A stretch of 9,211 nt of DNA from Candidatus Avimicrobium faecavium (GTDB taxonomy: Bacteria; Bacillota; Clostridia; Oscillospirales; Ruminococcaceae), in NCBI GenBank assembly GCA_904419105.1, contig CAJFQR010000059.1, positions 1 to 9,211 of the forward strand, read 5' to 3'. Below are positions 1 to 5,482 of the stretch, piece by piece (position 1 is the first letter of the stretch; every line of letters starts with the position of its first letter). A model generated the notes under the pieces. It was not told the origin of the DNA and searched no databases. It was given only the letters and a program-made list of their open reading frames with translations. The position numbers and the translations under genes are program-made.

Positions 1-1
1 G

Positions 2-313
2 ATCTGCCAGATCCCCTACGACGGCTACTTTGTCGAGTATGACGATGAGCGCTCCGGTTCCTTCGAGCCCTGGCGGATCCTGCGGGATACCGGCAAGACC
101 TTCGTAGCCGGACTCATCTCTACCAAAAATCCGGCCCTCGAGGACCACGACTTCCTCAAGCGCCGCTTTGAGGAGGCGAAGGCCGTCGTCGGGGAGAACA
201 TCGCCCTCTCTCCCCAGTGCGGTTTTGCCTCGGTGGAGGAGGGCAACAGCATCGATGAGGACACCCAGTGGAAGAAGATCGACCTGCTGGTGTCCTGCCG
301 GGACTTCCTGTAA
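2..313 (+). CDS. C-terminal end of a MetE/YxjG-like cobalamin-independent methionine synthase family protein (5' end outside window)
   Basis: Only the last 103 codons are present, read in the frame that starts at base 2 and ends at TAA 311-313. Visible signatures are a YFVEYDDERSG segment near the start, TFVAGLISTKNP, and LSPQCGFAS at visible residues 69-77. In the MetE/UROD-like barrel family the Cys of this last motif is one of the zinc ligands that activate homocysteine. Family knowledge: single-domain relatives of about 370 residues (YxjG/YxjH type) resemble the catalytic half of MetE and are thought to transfer a methyl group to homocysteine or a related thiol in the cytoplasm. The methyl donor cannot be judged from this fragment. 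The gene is followed 24 bp later by a strong terminator. The family call is firm; the substrate is open. Confidence 0.85.
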   Translation: MCQIPYDGYFVEYDDERSGSFEPWRILRDTGKTFVAGLISTKNPALEDHDFLKRRFEEAKAVVGENIALSPQCGFASVEEGNSIDEDTQWKKIDLLVSCRDFL

Positions 314-330
314 GAGCTACGCCCCGGCGG

Positions 331-368
331 AAAAAAAGAGACGCCAAACGGCGTCTCTTTTTCTTTTT
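331..368. terminator. Bidirectional intrinsic terminator between the methionine synthase-like gene and lipoprotein gene 1
   Basis: A perfect 8-bp stem, GAGACGCC (338-345) and GGCGTCTC (350-357), has an AAAC loop. It is flanked by a run of A on the left (331-337) and a run of T on the right (358-362, with more T to 368). It can end transcription from both sides: the plus-strand gene stops at 313 and the minus-strand lipoprotein gene stops at 370. Confidence 0.93.
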
Positions 369-369
369 A

Positions 370-1575
370 TCAGCGGATGGCGGTGGAGCCGTTCCAGTCC
401 AGGAACTGGACCCCGCCGTCCCCGGTCTCCCGGAAGGTGAGCACGCCGGAGCACAGGCTGTCGGTACTGGCGCCGCTCAGGGCGAGCCGGTGGACGCCGT
501 CCGGCTGAACCGAATGATAGGGGATCCACCAGCGATTCCCCAGCCCCCTGCCGCCGACGAACCGGATCCGGTAGCTGTCGGAGGCGGCATCGTAGAATTC
601 GGATTCCCGCAGCACCGATGGGTCGTATCCGGCAAAGTCCTCCGCCAGCGCTGCGTCCGCCGCCTGTGCCGGAAAGACGCTCTCATTGTCCTCACTGCTC
701 TCCACCGGGAAGCCGTTGCAGCGCAGCCAGAAGAGCAGCTCCCGCCCGCCGAGCTCCGCCGGACTCTCCCACCGTTCACCGAGGAGCAGTACGCCGGTGC
801 CGTTGTCGTGGAAGGAGCCGTCCTCCTCCGGAAAGATGCGCAGTTGTCCCAACACTCCGGTGACCAGCTCTCCGGCCTCCTCCTCGGTGAGGATCGCCCC
901 CTCCGGCAGGCAGGAGAGATAGCGGAAGCCGTCATCGGTCCTCCGGGCGGTGAGGGTCATACGGCGTGTCATATCCGGCACCTCGTAGGTCACGGTGTAA
1001 CTGTCGCCGTCCGCCGTCCAGCCGTAGATTTCCAGCGGGCCGCCTCGTTCCCCCTGGACGGGCTGCAGGTAGCCGCCGTATTCCGCGTCATAGAAGCCGG
1101 TGTCCCGCCGCAGAGCAGCCGGATCATACTCCGGGCCGAAGCAGGCCTCCACCGCCGCCTCCAGTTCCTCCACCGGGAAGAAGGCCCCGTTCCAGTTCGG
1201 GTCCGGGGAGGCATAGCGGGCGGCAAATTCCTCCGCCGGGAGGGCCAGCCACTCCCGCATTCGATACCACCAGAAAAAGTCTCTGGTGGTGAGCTCGTTG
1301 GCGCTCAGCCAGCCGGAGTGGAGCAGCAGTCCGGAGGCCTCCGGTTTGCCGGTTGCCTCACTGAAAAAGCCGCCGTAGCCGCGCAGCAGCTCCTGGACCT
1401 CTGCCGGGAGGGCCTCCCAGGCAAGGGGCTCCTCCGGTGTGTGGTCCACCGTCCCGGTCTGGCTCGCCCCGCCGGATCCGCTTCCGGAAGGGGGTGCAGT
1501 TCCTCGGTCTGCCGCACAGCCGGCCAGCAGCAGCCCGGCGGCCAGCAGTGCCGCAGTCAGGCGTTTTTTCATCAT
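370..1575 (-). CDS. Lipoprotein 1, unknown function, with two tandem copies of an unrecognised domain
   Basis: This is a predicted 401-residue exported lipoprotein. The N-terminus is MMKKR, a hydrophobic stretch, and the lipobox LAGC with the lipid-carrying Cys at residue 20. A Ser/Gly/Thr-rich linker follows to about residue 50. I recognise no domain of known function. The mature part holds two related halves: about 55-225, with a YASP...FFPVEELEA segment (121-140) and ALRRDTGFYDAEYGGY (154-169), and about 255-395, with VFPAQAADAA (300-309) and VLRESEFYDAASDSY (321-335). The first half closely resembles the neighbouring lipoprotein 2. The start is set by AAAAAGGGGG lying 5 bp before ATG 1575 (8 bp before the next ATG, 1572). 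Longer in-frame starts would lie in the upstream terminator. It probably sits on the outer face of the membrane. No promoter of its own is obvious. Confidence 0.85.
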   Translation of the reverse strand: MMKKRLTAALLAAGLLLAGCAADRGTAPPSGSGSGGASQTGTVDHTPEEPLAWEALPAEVQELLRGYGGFFSEATGKPEASGLLLHSGWLSANELTTRDFFWWYRMREWLALPAEEFAARYASPDPNWNGAFFPVEELEAAVEACFGPEYDPAALRRDTGFYDAEYGGYLQPVQGERGGPLEIYGWTADGDSYTVTYEVPDMTRRMTLTARRTDDGFRYLSCLPEGAILTEEEAGELVTGVLGQLRIFPEEDGSFHDNGTGVLLLGERWESPAELGGRELLFWLRCNGFPVESSEDNESVFPAQAADAALAEDFAGYDPSVLRESEFYDAASDSYRIRFVGGRGLGNRWWIPYHSVQPDGVHRLALSGASTDSLCSGVLTFRETGDGGVQFLDWNGSTAIR

Positions 1576-1600
1576 GGGTGCCCCCTTTTTATTCATTTTG

Positions 1601-1630
1601 AAAAAAGCCCCGGACTGCCGGGGCTTTTTC
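1601..1630 (-). terminator. Terminator after lipoprotein 2, inside the gap before lipoprotein 1
   Basis: The stem is GCCCCGG (1607-1613) and CCGGGGC (1618-1624) with an ACTG loop. On the minus strand it is followed by TTTTTT (1606-1601). It lies 11 bp past the stop of lipoprotein 2 and about 26 bp before the start of lipoprotein 1. It may separate the two genes or pass only part of the transcription. An A/T tract on both sides means it could also work in the other direction, but no plus-strand gene is there. Confidence 0.85.
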
Positions 1631-1635
1631 ATCGG

Positions 1636-2340
1636 TCAGAGGGCCACGGCCGTATCCGGTACACAGCGCACGAACTGGTAGCCGCTTCCGTCGGCAGCCA
1701 GCCGGATGGTGAGCCGCAGCCGGGTGACGGTGCCGTCCGGCGCCGAGAGGGTCAGTGGGATGTGGCGAAGATCTCCCTCCGGATCCACTTCGCCCAGGAC
1801 CACGGCGGTGCGCTCTCCGTCCTCCGGCAGCGCCGGGAGCTGATAGCCGTTTTCCGCCGTGCGGTAGAGGGTGGTGTCCGCCCGGAGCATCTCCGGGGTG
1901 ACCCCCTCAAAGTAGGTGGAGACGGTGGCTTCCAATTCCGCCGCCGGGTAGAAATACCCGTATCCGTCCCCAAGGGGGGAGGCATAGCGGTCGGCCTTGG
2001 CCTCGTCGCTGAGGCTGTAGATAAAGGAGGTGAACCAGCCCATCGCCTCCCCGGTGGTAAAGGCCTCCGGCCCGTCCCAGACAGCGGCATCGGCCAGCGG
2101 TCCTACCGGCAGCGCATAAAGGGTGCCGGTCTCCGGGTCCTCCTCGGCGCCGTACATCATCAGCACCTGTTCGTAAAAGTCCGGGGCCTCCTCCACCGGT
2201 ACCTCGTCCGGCAGCGGCAGCACCACCTCCGGCTGGGAGACGGGCTCTTCCGGAGCGGAGATGGGTTCCTCGGATGGGGTGCAGCCGCACAGCCCGGCAC
2301 AGAGCACCAGCGCCGTCAGCAGCGGCAGATAATATTTCAT
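1636..2340 (-). CDS. Lipoprotein 2, single-domain paralogue of lipoprotein 1, unknown function
   Basis: This is a predicted 234-residue lipoprotein. The signal peptide MKYYLPLLTALVLCAG ends in the lipobox LCGC, with lipid-carrying Cys 20. The Cys at position -2 of the lipobox is unusual but tolerated. An acidic, Pro-rich linker (21-52) follows. The domain at about 53-234 carries RYASP (118-122), YFYPAAELEATV (129-140), MLRADTTLYRTAENGYQLP (151-169) and a C-terminal TRLRLTIRLAADGSGYQFV stretch (206-224). Each has a counterpart in lipoprotein 1 at residues 120-225. The start at 2340 is preferred because the signal peptide then has normal length and AGAGGAG lies 11 bp upstream. An in-frame ATG at 2361 would add seven residues. 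A promoter candidate lies at 2418-2423 and a terminator follows the gene. The function is not recognised. Confidence 0.85.
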   Translation of the reverse strand: MKYYLPLLTALVLCAGLCGCTPSEEPISAPEEPVSQPEVVLPLPDEVPVEEAPDFYEQVLMMYGAEEDPETGTLYALPVGPLADAAVWDGPEAFTTGEAMGWFTSFIYSLSDEAKADRYASPLGDGYGYFYPAAELEATVSTYFEGVTPEMLRADTTLYRTAENGYQLPALPEDGERTAVVLGEVDPEGDLRHIPLTLSAPDGTVTRLRLTIRLAADGSGYQFVRCVPDTAVAL

Positions 2341-2417
2341 TGCCAAAATGGCTCCTCTCATATCCAATGGGTAGATCTTTTTCCCGCGTCAAAACAACAA
2401 AAAACGCTTCCGCTACC

Positions 2418-2426
2418 AGTATACCA
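2418..2426 (-). promoter_or_regulatory. Extended -10 promoter element for lipoprotein 2
   Basis: On the minus strand TATACT (2423-2418) is preceded by TGG, giving the extended -10 form TGGTATACT. No good -35 is seen at the normal distance. The predicted transcript would start near 2411, about 70 nt before ATG 2340. The same TATGGTATACTGG string occurs in front of the phosphatase gene. Confidence 0.5.
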
Positions 2427-2476
2427 TAAAATCCGCCGCCGGCCTATGGAAAAATCCCACAGGTTCCGGTAAAGTT

Positions 2477-3109
2477 TCAGCGCAGGCTTCCGTCGCTGTC
2501 CCCGCCGCCGGCGAGGGACGGGCTGTCCACTGCGGCGCCCTCCGGGTCCTCGGGGCCGGTCTGGAAGGCGGCAGCATACCAGGCGGTGTTCTCCCCCCAG
2601 GCGATGTTTATCAGGATACCGGTGCAGCTCGGGTTATTTTCAAATTCCGGCAGTGTGAAGGTGAGCACGCCGTCGGCGAGCTCCTCCTCCAGCGTGACCA
2701 TCTCACCGCCCTCTCCGACCGGGAAGCCGTTTTTGTCCCGGGCCTCAGCCAATACCATCGCGGTGCCCGGCCAGGCTCCCTCCGGGAAGGTAACGGTGAT
2801 CGCCGTGCCCGGCTCCGCCGCCGGGACCTCACCGGCCCGGGTCTCGATCAGCATTGTGACAAGGTCCGGCCCGCAGGTTACCGAGCCGTCCCAATACTCC
2901 GGGCGCATCAGCATCGGCAGCGCCTTGTCCTCCGCCTCGGCGGTGAGTTCCGGCGGAGCATCGGGGTCGTCGCAGACCACCTCCAGCGGCTCACTGGAGA
3001 TCTGGCTGTCCTCTGATGCAGGCTCCCCGACGGTCTCGGGGGCGGCCGGGGTACAGGCGGTGAGCAGCAGGACGCCGCACAGGGCGGCGATAAAGGGGCG
3101 AATGTTCAT
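2477..3109 (-). CDS. Lipoprotein 3, unknown function, not related to lipoproteins 1 and 2
   Basis: This is a predicted 210-residue lipoprotein. The signal peptide MNIRPFIAALCGVLLL is followed by the lipobox LTAC with lipid-carrying Cys 19. An acidic, low-complexity linker runs to about residue 50. The rest looks rich in beta strands (TAITVTFPEGAWPG at 102-115, GVLTFTLPEF at 147-156, TGILINIAWGENTAWYAAAF at 163-182) and ends in a Gly/Ser/Asp tail. The pattern of a short beta-sandwich with a final W...WY.A.F strand resembles small Firmicutes surface lipoproteins, but I cannot name a family. The start at 3109 is set by AAGGAG 9 bp upstream; the frame runs upstream into the promoter region. No clear terminator separates it from lipoprotein 2, so some read-through is possible. 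Confidence 0.8.
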   Translation of the reverse strand: MNIRPFIAALCGVLLLTACTPAAPETVGEPASEDSQISSEPLEVVCDDPDAPPELTAEAEDKALPMLMRPEYWDGSVTCGPDLVTMLIETRAGEVPAAEPGTAITVTFPEGAWPGTAMVLAEARDKNGFPVGEGGEMVTLEEELADGVLTFTLPEFENNPSCTGILINIAWGENTAWYAAAFQTGPEDPEGAAVDSPSLAGGGDSDGSLR

Positions 3110-3172
3110 CGGGAGTTTCTCCTTTTCTATGGCAGCCCGGGGCCCGGGCGAAGTGTCTGTTTTCTGTACAAT

Positions 3173-3201
3173 AGTATAGTGCAGGGAAACCGGGATTTTC
3201 C
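3173..3201 (-). promoter_or_regulatory. Promoter candidate for lipoprotein 3
   Basis: On the minus strand TATACT (3178-3173) is a good -10. The -35 at 17 bp (3201-3196, GGAAAA) is poor, so an activator or other factor may be involved. The 5' leader would be about 57 nt. An imperfect dyad covers the -35 and spacer (see the entry at 3180-3205). Confidence 0.4.
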
Positions 3202-3205
3202 TGCA
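3180..3205. repeat. Inverted repeat over the lipoprotein 3 promoter, possible operator
   Basis: TGCAGGGAAA (3180-3189) and TTTTCCTGCA (3196-3205) form 10-bp arms with one mismatch around a 6-bp centre. The dyad begins 1 bp upstream of the -10 and covers the spacer and the -35 position on the minus strand. A repressor or activator site is plausible there, but the binding protein is not known. Confidence 0.45.
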
Positions 3206-3224
3206 GCTGTCAGCTTCTGGGCGC

Positions 3225-3258
3225 AAAAAAAGCCCCGGCGGCTGCCGGAGCTCTTTTT
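3225..3258 (-). terminator. Terminator of the rplM-rpsI operon
   Basis: The stem is GCCCCGGC (3232-3239) and GCCGGAGC (3244-3251), with one mismatch and a GGCT loop. On the minus strand it is followed by seven T (3231-3225). It lies about 60 nt after the rpsI stop. A/T runs on both sides allow some bidirectional use. Confidence 0.85.
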
Positions 3259-3311
3259 CTGGAAATATCCTGCGAAGAAGCGGGGCTTTCCAGTTTTCCT
3301 TCGGAGAGCTG

Positions 3312-3710
3312 TTATCTCTTGGAGAACTGGGGAGCGCGGCGGGCGCCCTTCAGACCGTACTTCTTTCTCTCCTTCATTCTCGGGTCGCGGGTGAGATAGC
3401 CGGCCTTCTTGAGGATCGGGCGCATCTCATCGCCGTTCTGAAGCAGAGCGCGGGCGATGCCGTGACGGATGGCGCCGGCCTGGCCGGATACGCCGCCGCC
3501 GGCGACGGTGCAGACGATATCGAACCGGCCGAGGGTGTTGGTGATCTCCATCGGCTGGCGGACGATGAGCTTCAGGGTCTCGAGACCGAAGTACTCGTCA
3601 ATATCACGGCCGTTAATGGTGATCTTGCCGGTGCCGGGGTACATTCTCACACGGGCAACCGAGTGCTTTCTTCTGCCGGTGCCGTAGAAGTAGGGCTTGG
3701 AATCGTACAT
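3312..3710 (-). CDS. rpsI: 30S ribosomal protein S9 (uS9)
   Basis: This is a 132-residue protein of normal length for bacterial S9, a small-subunit protein whose C-terminal tail reaches the P-site tRNA. Diagnostic segments are YGTGRRKHSVARV (9-21), GKITINGRDIDEYFG (28-42), GGGVSGQAGAIRHGIARAL (71-89), and the basic C-terminal part DPRMKERKKYGLKGARRAPQ ending in FSKR. The conserved terminal SKR is present. AGAGGAGG lies 8 bp before the ATG. The gene follows rplM by 20 bp, the standard bacterial order, so the two are co-transcribed. Nothing is truncated. Confidence 0.99.
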   Translation of the reverse strand: MYDSKPYFYGTGRRKHSVARVRMYPGTGKITINGRDIDEYFGLETLKLIVRQPMEITNTLGRFDIVCTVAGGGVSGQAGAIRHGIARALLQNGDEMRPILKKAGYLTRDPRMKERKKYGLKGARRAPQFSKR

Positions 3711-3730
3711 TCTAAAATCCTCCTCTCAAA

Positions 3731-4156
3731 TCACAGGGTCCACGCGGTGGGGTTCTGGGCCTGATGGTTGTGCTGCGCGCCCTTGTAGATACGGACACGG
3801 GTCAGAGCCTTGCGGCCGATGGTGGTGTCGGGGATCATACCCTTGATGGCCAGCATCATGGCCTTCTCGGGGTTCTCGGCCATCAGGCGGTCATAGCGGA
3901 CCTCCTTGAGGCCGCCGATCCAGCCGGTGTGATGCCGGTAGAACTTCTTCTCGAGCTTCTTGCCGGTGAGGATGGCCTTGTCGGCGTTGATGATGATGAC
4001 ATGGTCGCCGCAGTCCACATGGGGGGCAAAGTCAACCTTGTGCTTGCCTCTGAGAATGCTGGCGGCAGCGGCGGCAGTGCGGCCAAGGGGACGGTCCGCC
4101 GCGTCGATGATATACCACTTGCGGCTGATCTCCTGAGCCTTGGGCATGGTAGTCAT
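3731..4156 (-). CDS. rplM: 50S ribosomal protein L13 (uL13)
   Basis: This is a 141-residue protein of usual length. L13 is an early assembly protein of the large subunit that binds 23S rRNA. Visible family features are RKWYIIDAADRPLGRTA (12-28), SILRGKHKVDFAPHVDCGDH (33-52), VIIINADKAILTGKK (53-67), the HHTGWIGGLKEV segment, and the C-terminal RVRIYKGAQHNHQAQNP. Two ATG codons are possible (4156 and 4147). AGGAGG at 4165-4170 lies 8 bp from the first, which is therefore chosen. The gene is first in the operon with rpsI, behind a strong promoter and a structured leader that probably mediates feedback control. Confidence 0.99.
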   Translation of the reverse strand: MTTMPKAQEISRKWYIIDAADRPLGRTAAAAASILRGKHKVDFAPHVDCGDHVIIINADKAILTGKKLEKKFYRHHTGWIGGLKEVRYDRLMAENPEKAMMLAIKGMIPDTTIGRKALTRVRIYKGAQHNHQAQNPTAWTL

Positions 4157-4256
4157 AGTAGGTACCTCCTGTTTTGGTGTGCCCGAAACCGGGCCGAATG
4201 TATTGACAGTGCCGGCAGCTTGCCGCCGGCGTAGGAAAACCCTGTCAAAGCGACAA
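4157..4256 (-). promoter_or_regulatory. Structured 5' leader of rplM-rpsI, probable L13-type ribosomal protein leader
   Basis: The predicted transcript starts near 4255, leaving a leader of about 100 nt. It can fold into an outer stem, TTGACAG paired with CTGTCAA (4242-4248 with 4203-4209). This encloses a strong GC hairpin whose arms are GCCGGC (4211-4216 and 4225-4230). A second hairpin, GCCCG/CGGGC (4181-4185 and 4190-4194, AAAC loop in plus-strand reading), lies 10 bp before the Shine-Dalgarno sequence at 4165-4170. Firmicutes rplM operons are known to carry an autoregulatory L13 leader (an Rfam family). Membership is inferred from position and folding, not from a model search. Confidence 0.65.
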
Positions 4257-4261
4257 TCCCT

Positions 4262-4290
4262 ATTATAATGAGCGCAAAATCAAATGTCAA
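4262..4290 (-). promoter_or_regulatory. Consensus sigma-A promoter of rplM-rpsI
   Basis: On the minus strand TTGACA (4290-4285), a 17-bp spacer and TATAAT (4267-4262) match the consensus at all positions. This is the strongest promoter in the window, as expected for a ribosomal protein operon. The poly-T tracts at 4294-4311 are A tracts on the coding strand just upstream of the -35 and could act as an UP element. Confidence 0.93.
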
Positions 4291-4343
4291 CACCTTTTTT
4301 GCCCTTTTTTTATGATGCTCGGGACAAACTCCCGTTTTCGCCT

Positions 4344-4427
4344 CCGGAGATGGTGTTTTCTCCCGATTCCTCCTCTGCCATTTCAAAAATATTTTTGAAA
4401 CAGCGCCGGTGAAAAGTCCATCTCCGG
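4344..4427. repeat. Imperfect inverted repeat with 20-bp arms enclosing a palindrome
   Basis: Arm 4344-4363 and the reverse complement of 4408-4427 agree at 17 of 20 positions. The outer ten bases, CCGGAGATGG, are perfect. The 44-bp interior contains the perfect palindrome at 4381-4400. The structure could form a long hairpin in RNA from either strand or a cruciform in DNA. Confidence 0.6.
4381..4400. repeat. Perfect 20-bp A/T-rich palindrome
   Basis: The half-site TTTCAAAAAT is followed directly by its exact reverse complement, ATTTTTGAAA. The arms differ strongly in composition from the GC-rich surroundings. A dimeric transcription factor site is possible. It lies about 90 bp upstream of the radical SAM -35 and about 90 bp upstream of the rplM -35. 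Confidence 0.6.
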
Positions 4428-4432
4428 CTGCA

Positions 4433-4450
4433 AAAACCGCCAAATGGCGG
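4433..4450 (-). terminator. Possible orphan terminator-like hairpin
   Basis: On the minus strand a 5-bp stem CCGCC/GGCGG (arms 4446-4450 and 4437-4441) is followed by TTTTT (4436-4432). No minus-strand gene ends here. A neighbouring 8-bp inverted repeat (4460-4467 with 4471-4478) precedes it. It could end antisense or small-RNA transcription, or may be chance. Confidence 0.3.
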
Positions 4451-4492
4451 AGAACGTCCCCGGTTTTGCGAAAACCGGTCCTCCCGGCTGTC

Positions 4493-4521
4493 TTGCCAAA
4501 GAGGGTGCGCCGTGGTATCCT
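4493..4521 (+). promoter_or_regulatory. Promoter of the radical SAM gene
   Basis: TTGCCA (4493-4498), a 17-bp spacer, and TATCCT (4516-4521) preceded by TGG form an extended -10 promoter. Transcription would start near 4528, leaving a leader of about 18 nt before ATG 4546. An almost identical element precedes the next gene (5439-5467), which supports both as real. Confidence 0.75.
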
Positions 4522-4545
4522 TGGGTACAGAGAGGGGGTGCGCCG

Positions 4546-5433
4546 ATGGAGACGGTGCCGGCCAGGACCATCGTCACCCGGACCAAAAGCGGCGGCTGGT
4601 TCGGGACCGAGTACAATATGAACCTCTACCGGGGGTGCTGCCACGGCTGCATCTACTGCGACAGCCGCAGTGCCTGCTACCACATCGAGGATTTTGGCCA
4701 GGTGCGCCCGAAGGCGGATGCCCTGGCCATCGTCCGGGACGACCTGCGCCGCAAGACCCGGGCCGGGGTAGTGGCCACCGGCGCCATGAGCGACCCCTAC
4801 AACCCGCTGGAGCGGCAGCTCTGCCTCACCCGCCACGCACTGGAGCTGCTGGCGGCCTTTGGCTTTGGGGTGGCCATCGACACCAAGAGCGGCCTGGTGG
4901 CCCGGGACTGCGATGTCCTCACCGAGGTGGCTGCCGCCATGCCGGTGCTGGTGAAGTTCTCCTTTTCCACCTGGGACGATGCCCTTGCCGCCCGGCTGGA
5001 ACCCGGGGCGCCGCCGCCGTCCGCCCGGTTTGCGGCGATGGAGAGACTGGCCCGGGAGGGGCTGTACACCGGCGCGGTGCTGATGCCGGTGCTGCCCGGC
5101 CTCACCGACACCCGGGAAACGGTGCAGGAGCTGGTGCGCCGGGTGGCCGCCGCCGGCGGGCGGTTCTGCTACTGCTGGCCAGGGGTGACGCTGCGCACCG
5201 GCAGCCGGGAGTACTACTACGCGGCACTGGATCGGGAGTTTCCCGGATTGCGGGAGCGGTACCAGCGCCGGTATGGCGACCGCTACCGCTGCCTGGTGCC
5301 GGGGGTGCGGCGGTTCTGGGAGTGCTTTACCGGGGTGTGCACCACCTATGGCCTGCCCTGGGAGATGGCGGCCATCACCGCCGGATACCGAGCCGGGTAT
5401 GAAGGGCAGCTCAGCCTCTTTGCCGAACGGTGA
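4546..5433 (+). CDS. SPL-family radical SAM protein (SplB-like)
   Basis: This 295-residue cytoplasmic protein has the radical SAM cluster motif CX3CX2C at Cys31, Cys35 and Cys38 (GCCHGCIYC), which binds a [4Fe-4S] cluster and S-adenosylmethionine. Directly after it comes DSRSACYHI, then GAMSDPYNPLE (79-89), IDTKSGLVARD (111-121), VLVKFSFST (134-142) and VLMPVLPGLTD (178-188). These are hallmarks of the group annotated as spore photoproduct lyase-like or 'DNA repair photolyase' (COG1533). Most members have no proven substrate, so DNA repair should not be assumed. The start at 4546 is chosen because the upstream in-frame ATG (4444) precedes the promoter and AGGGGGTG lies 5 bp before 4546. The C-terminal half has extra Cys residues (208, 210, 260, 265). 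The membrane-protein gene follows after 78 bp with its own promoter. Confidence 0.9.
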   Translation: METVPARTIVTRTKSGGWFGTEYNMNLYRGCCHGCIYCDSRSACYHIEDFGQVRPKADALAIVRDDLRRKTRAGVVATGAMSDPYNPLERQLCLTRHALELLAAFGFGVAIDTKSGLVARDCDVLTEVAAAMPVLVKFSFSTWDDALAARLEPGAPPPSARFAAMERLAREGLYTGAVLMPVLPGLTDTRETVQELVRRVAAAGGRFCYCWPGVTLRTGSREYYYAALDREFPGLRERYQRRYGDRYRCLVPGVRRFWECFTGVCTTYGLPWEMAAITAGYRAGYEGQLSLFAER

Positions 5434-5438
5434 CCGCC

Positions 5439-5467
5439 TTGCCAAAGACGCACGGCCGTGGTATCCT
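5439..5467 (+). promoter_or_regulatory. Promoter of the small membrane-protein gene
   Basis: TTGCCA (5439-5444), a 17-bp spacer, and TATCCT (5462-5467) preceded by TGG repeat the architecture found at 4493-4521. The two agree at 28 of 33 positions from the -35 through TTGGG after the -10. The element starts 5 bp past the radical SAM stop codon. Confidence 0.75.
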
Positions 5468-5482
5468 TGGGATAGCAAATCA

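Larger units (their letters stand above)
4291..4492. other. Non-coding divergent region rich in inverted repeats between rplM and the radical SAM gene
   Basis: No gene is supported in this stretch. A 28-codon frame from ATG 4312 has no ribosome binding site. The stretch holds homopolymer T runs (4294-4311), a pair of 20-bp imperfect inverted arms (4344-4363 and 4408-4427, 17 of 20 matching), a perfect 20-bp palindrome (4381-4400) between them, a hairpin at 4437-4450, and an 8-bp inverted repeat at 4460-4478. Base composition changes sharply within it. It may hold an operator array, a small RNA or a relic of an inserted element. Confidence 0.5.

Noticed and set aside
1576..1632. Longer N-terminus for lipoprotein 1 starting at 1632 or 1596
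   Set aside because: The extra codons lie in the terminator hairpin or include the ribosome binding site, and they would put non-signal sequence before a normal lipoprotein signal peptide.
268..2472. A 734-codon open frame on the plus strand across the lipoprotein genes
   Set aside because: It is antisense to two lipoprotein genes with clear signal peptides, lipoboxes and ribosome binding sites. Its translation is low-complexity Gly/Pro/Arg-rich and has no recognisable domain. It is a GC codon-pattern shadow.
3152..3180. Plus-strand promoter with TATAGT at 3175-3180
   Set aside because: No -35 is visible at the right distance, and no plus-strand gene lies downstream before the rplM-rpsI terminator and antisense rpsI.
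4312..4398. A 28-codon frame starting at ATG 4312
   Set aside because: There is no ribosome binding site (the upstream bases are a T run), and the frame crosses the inverted repeat and ends in the palindrome.
4444..4545. Longer N-terminus for the radical SAM protein from ATG 4444
   Set aside because: The promoter at 4493-4521 lies inside this extension, and there is a suitable ribosome binding site before ATG 4546.
4500..5480. A repeated PWYPW peptide encoded before the radical SAM gene and again near 5460
   Set aside because: It is only the translation of the duplicated promoter sequence and is not part of a protein.
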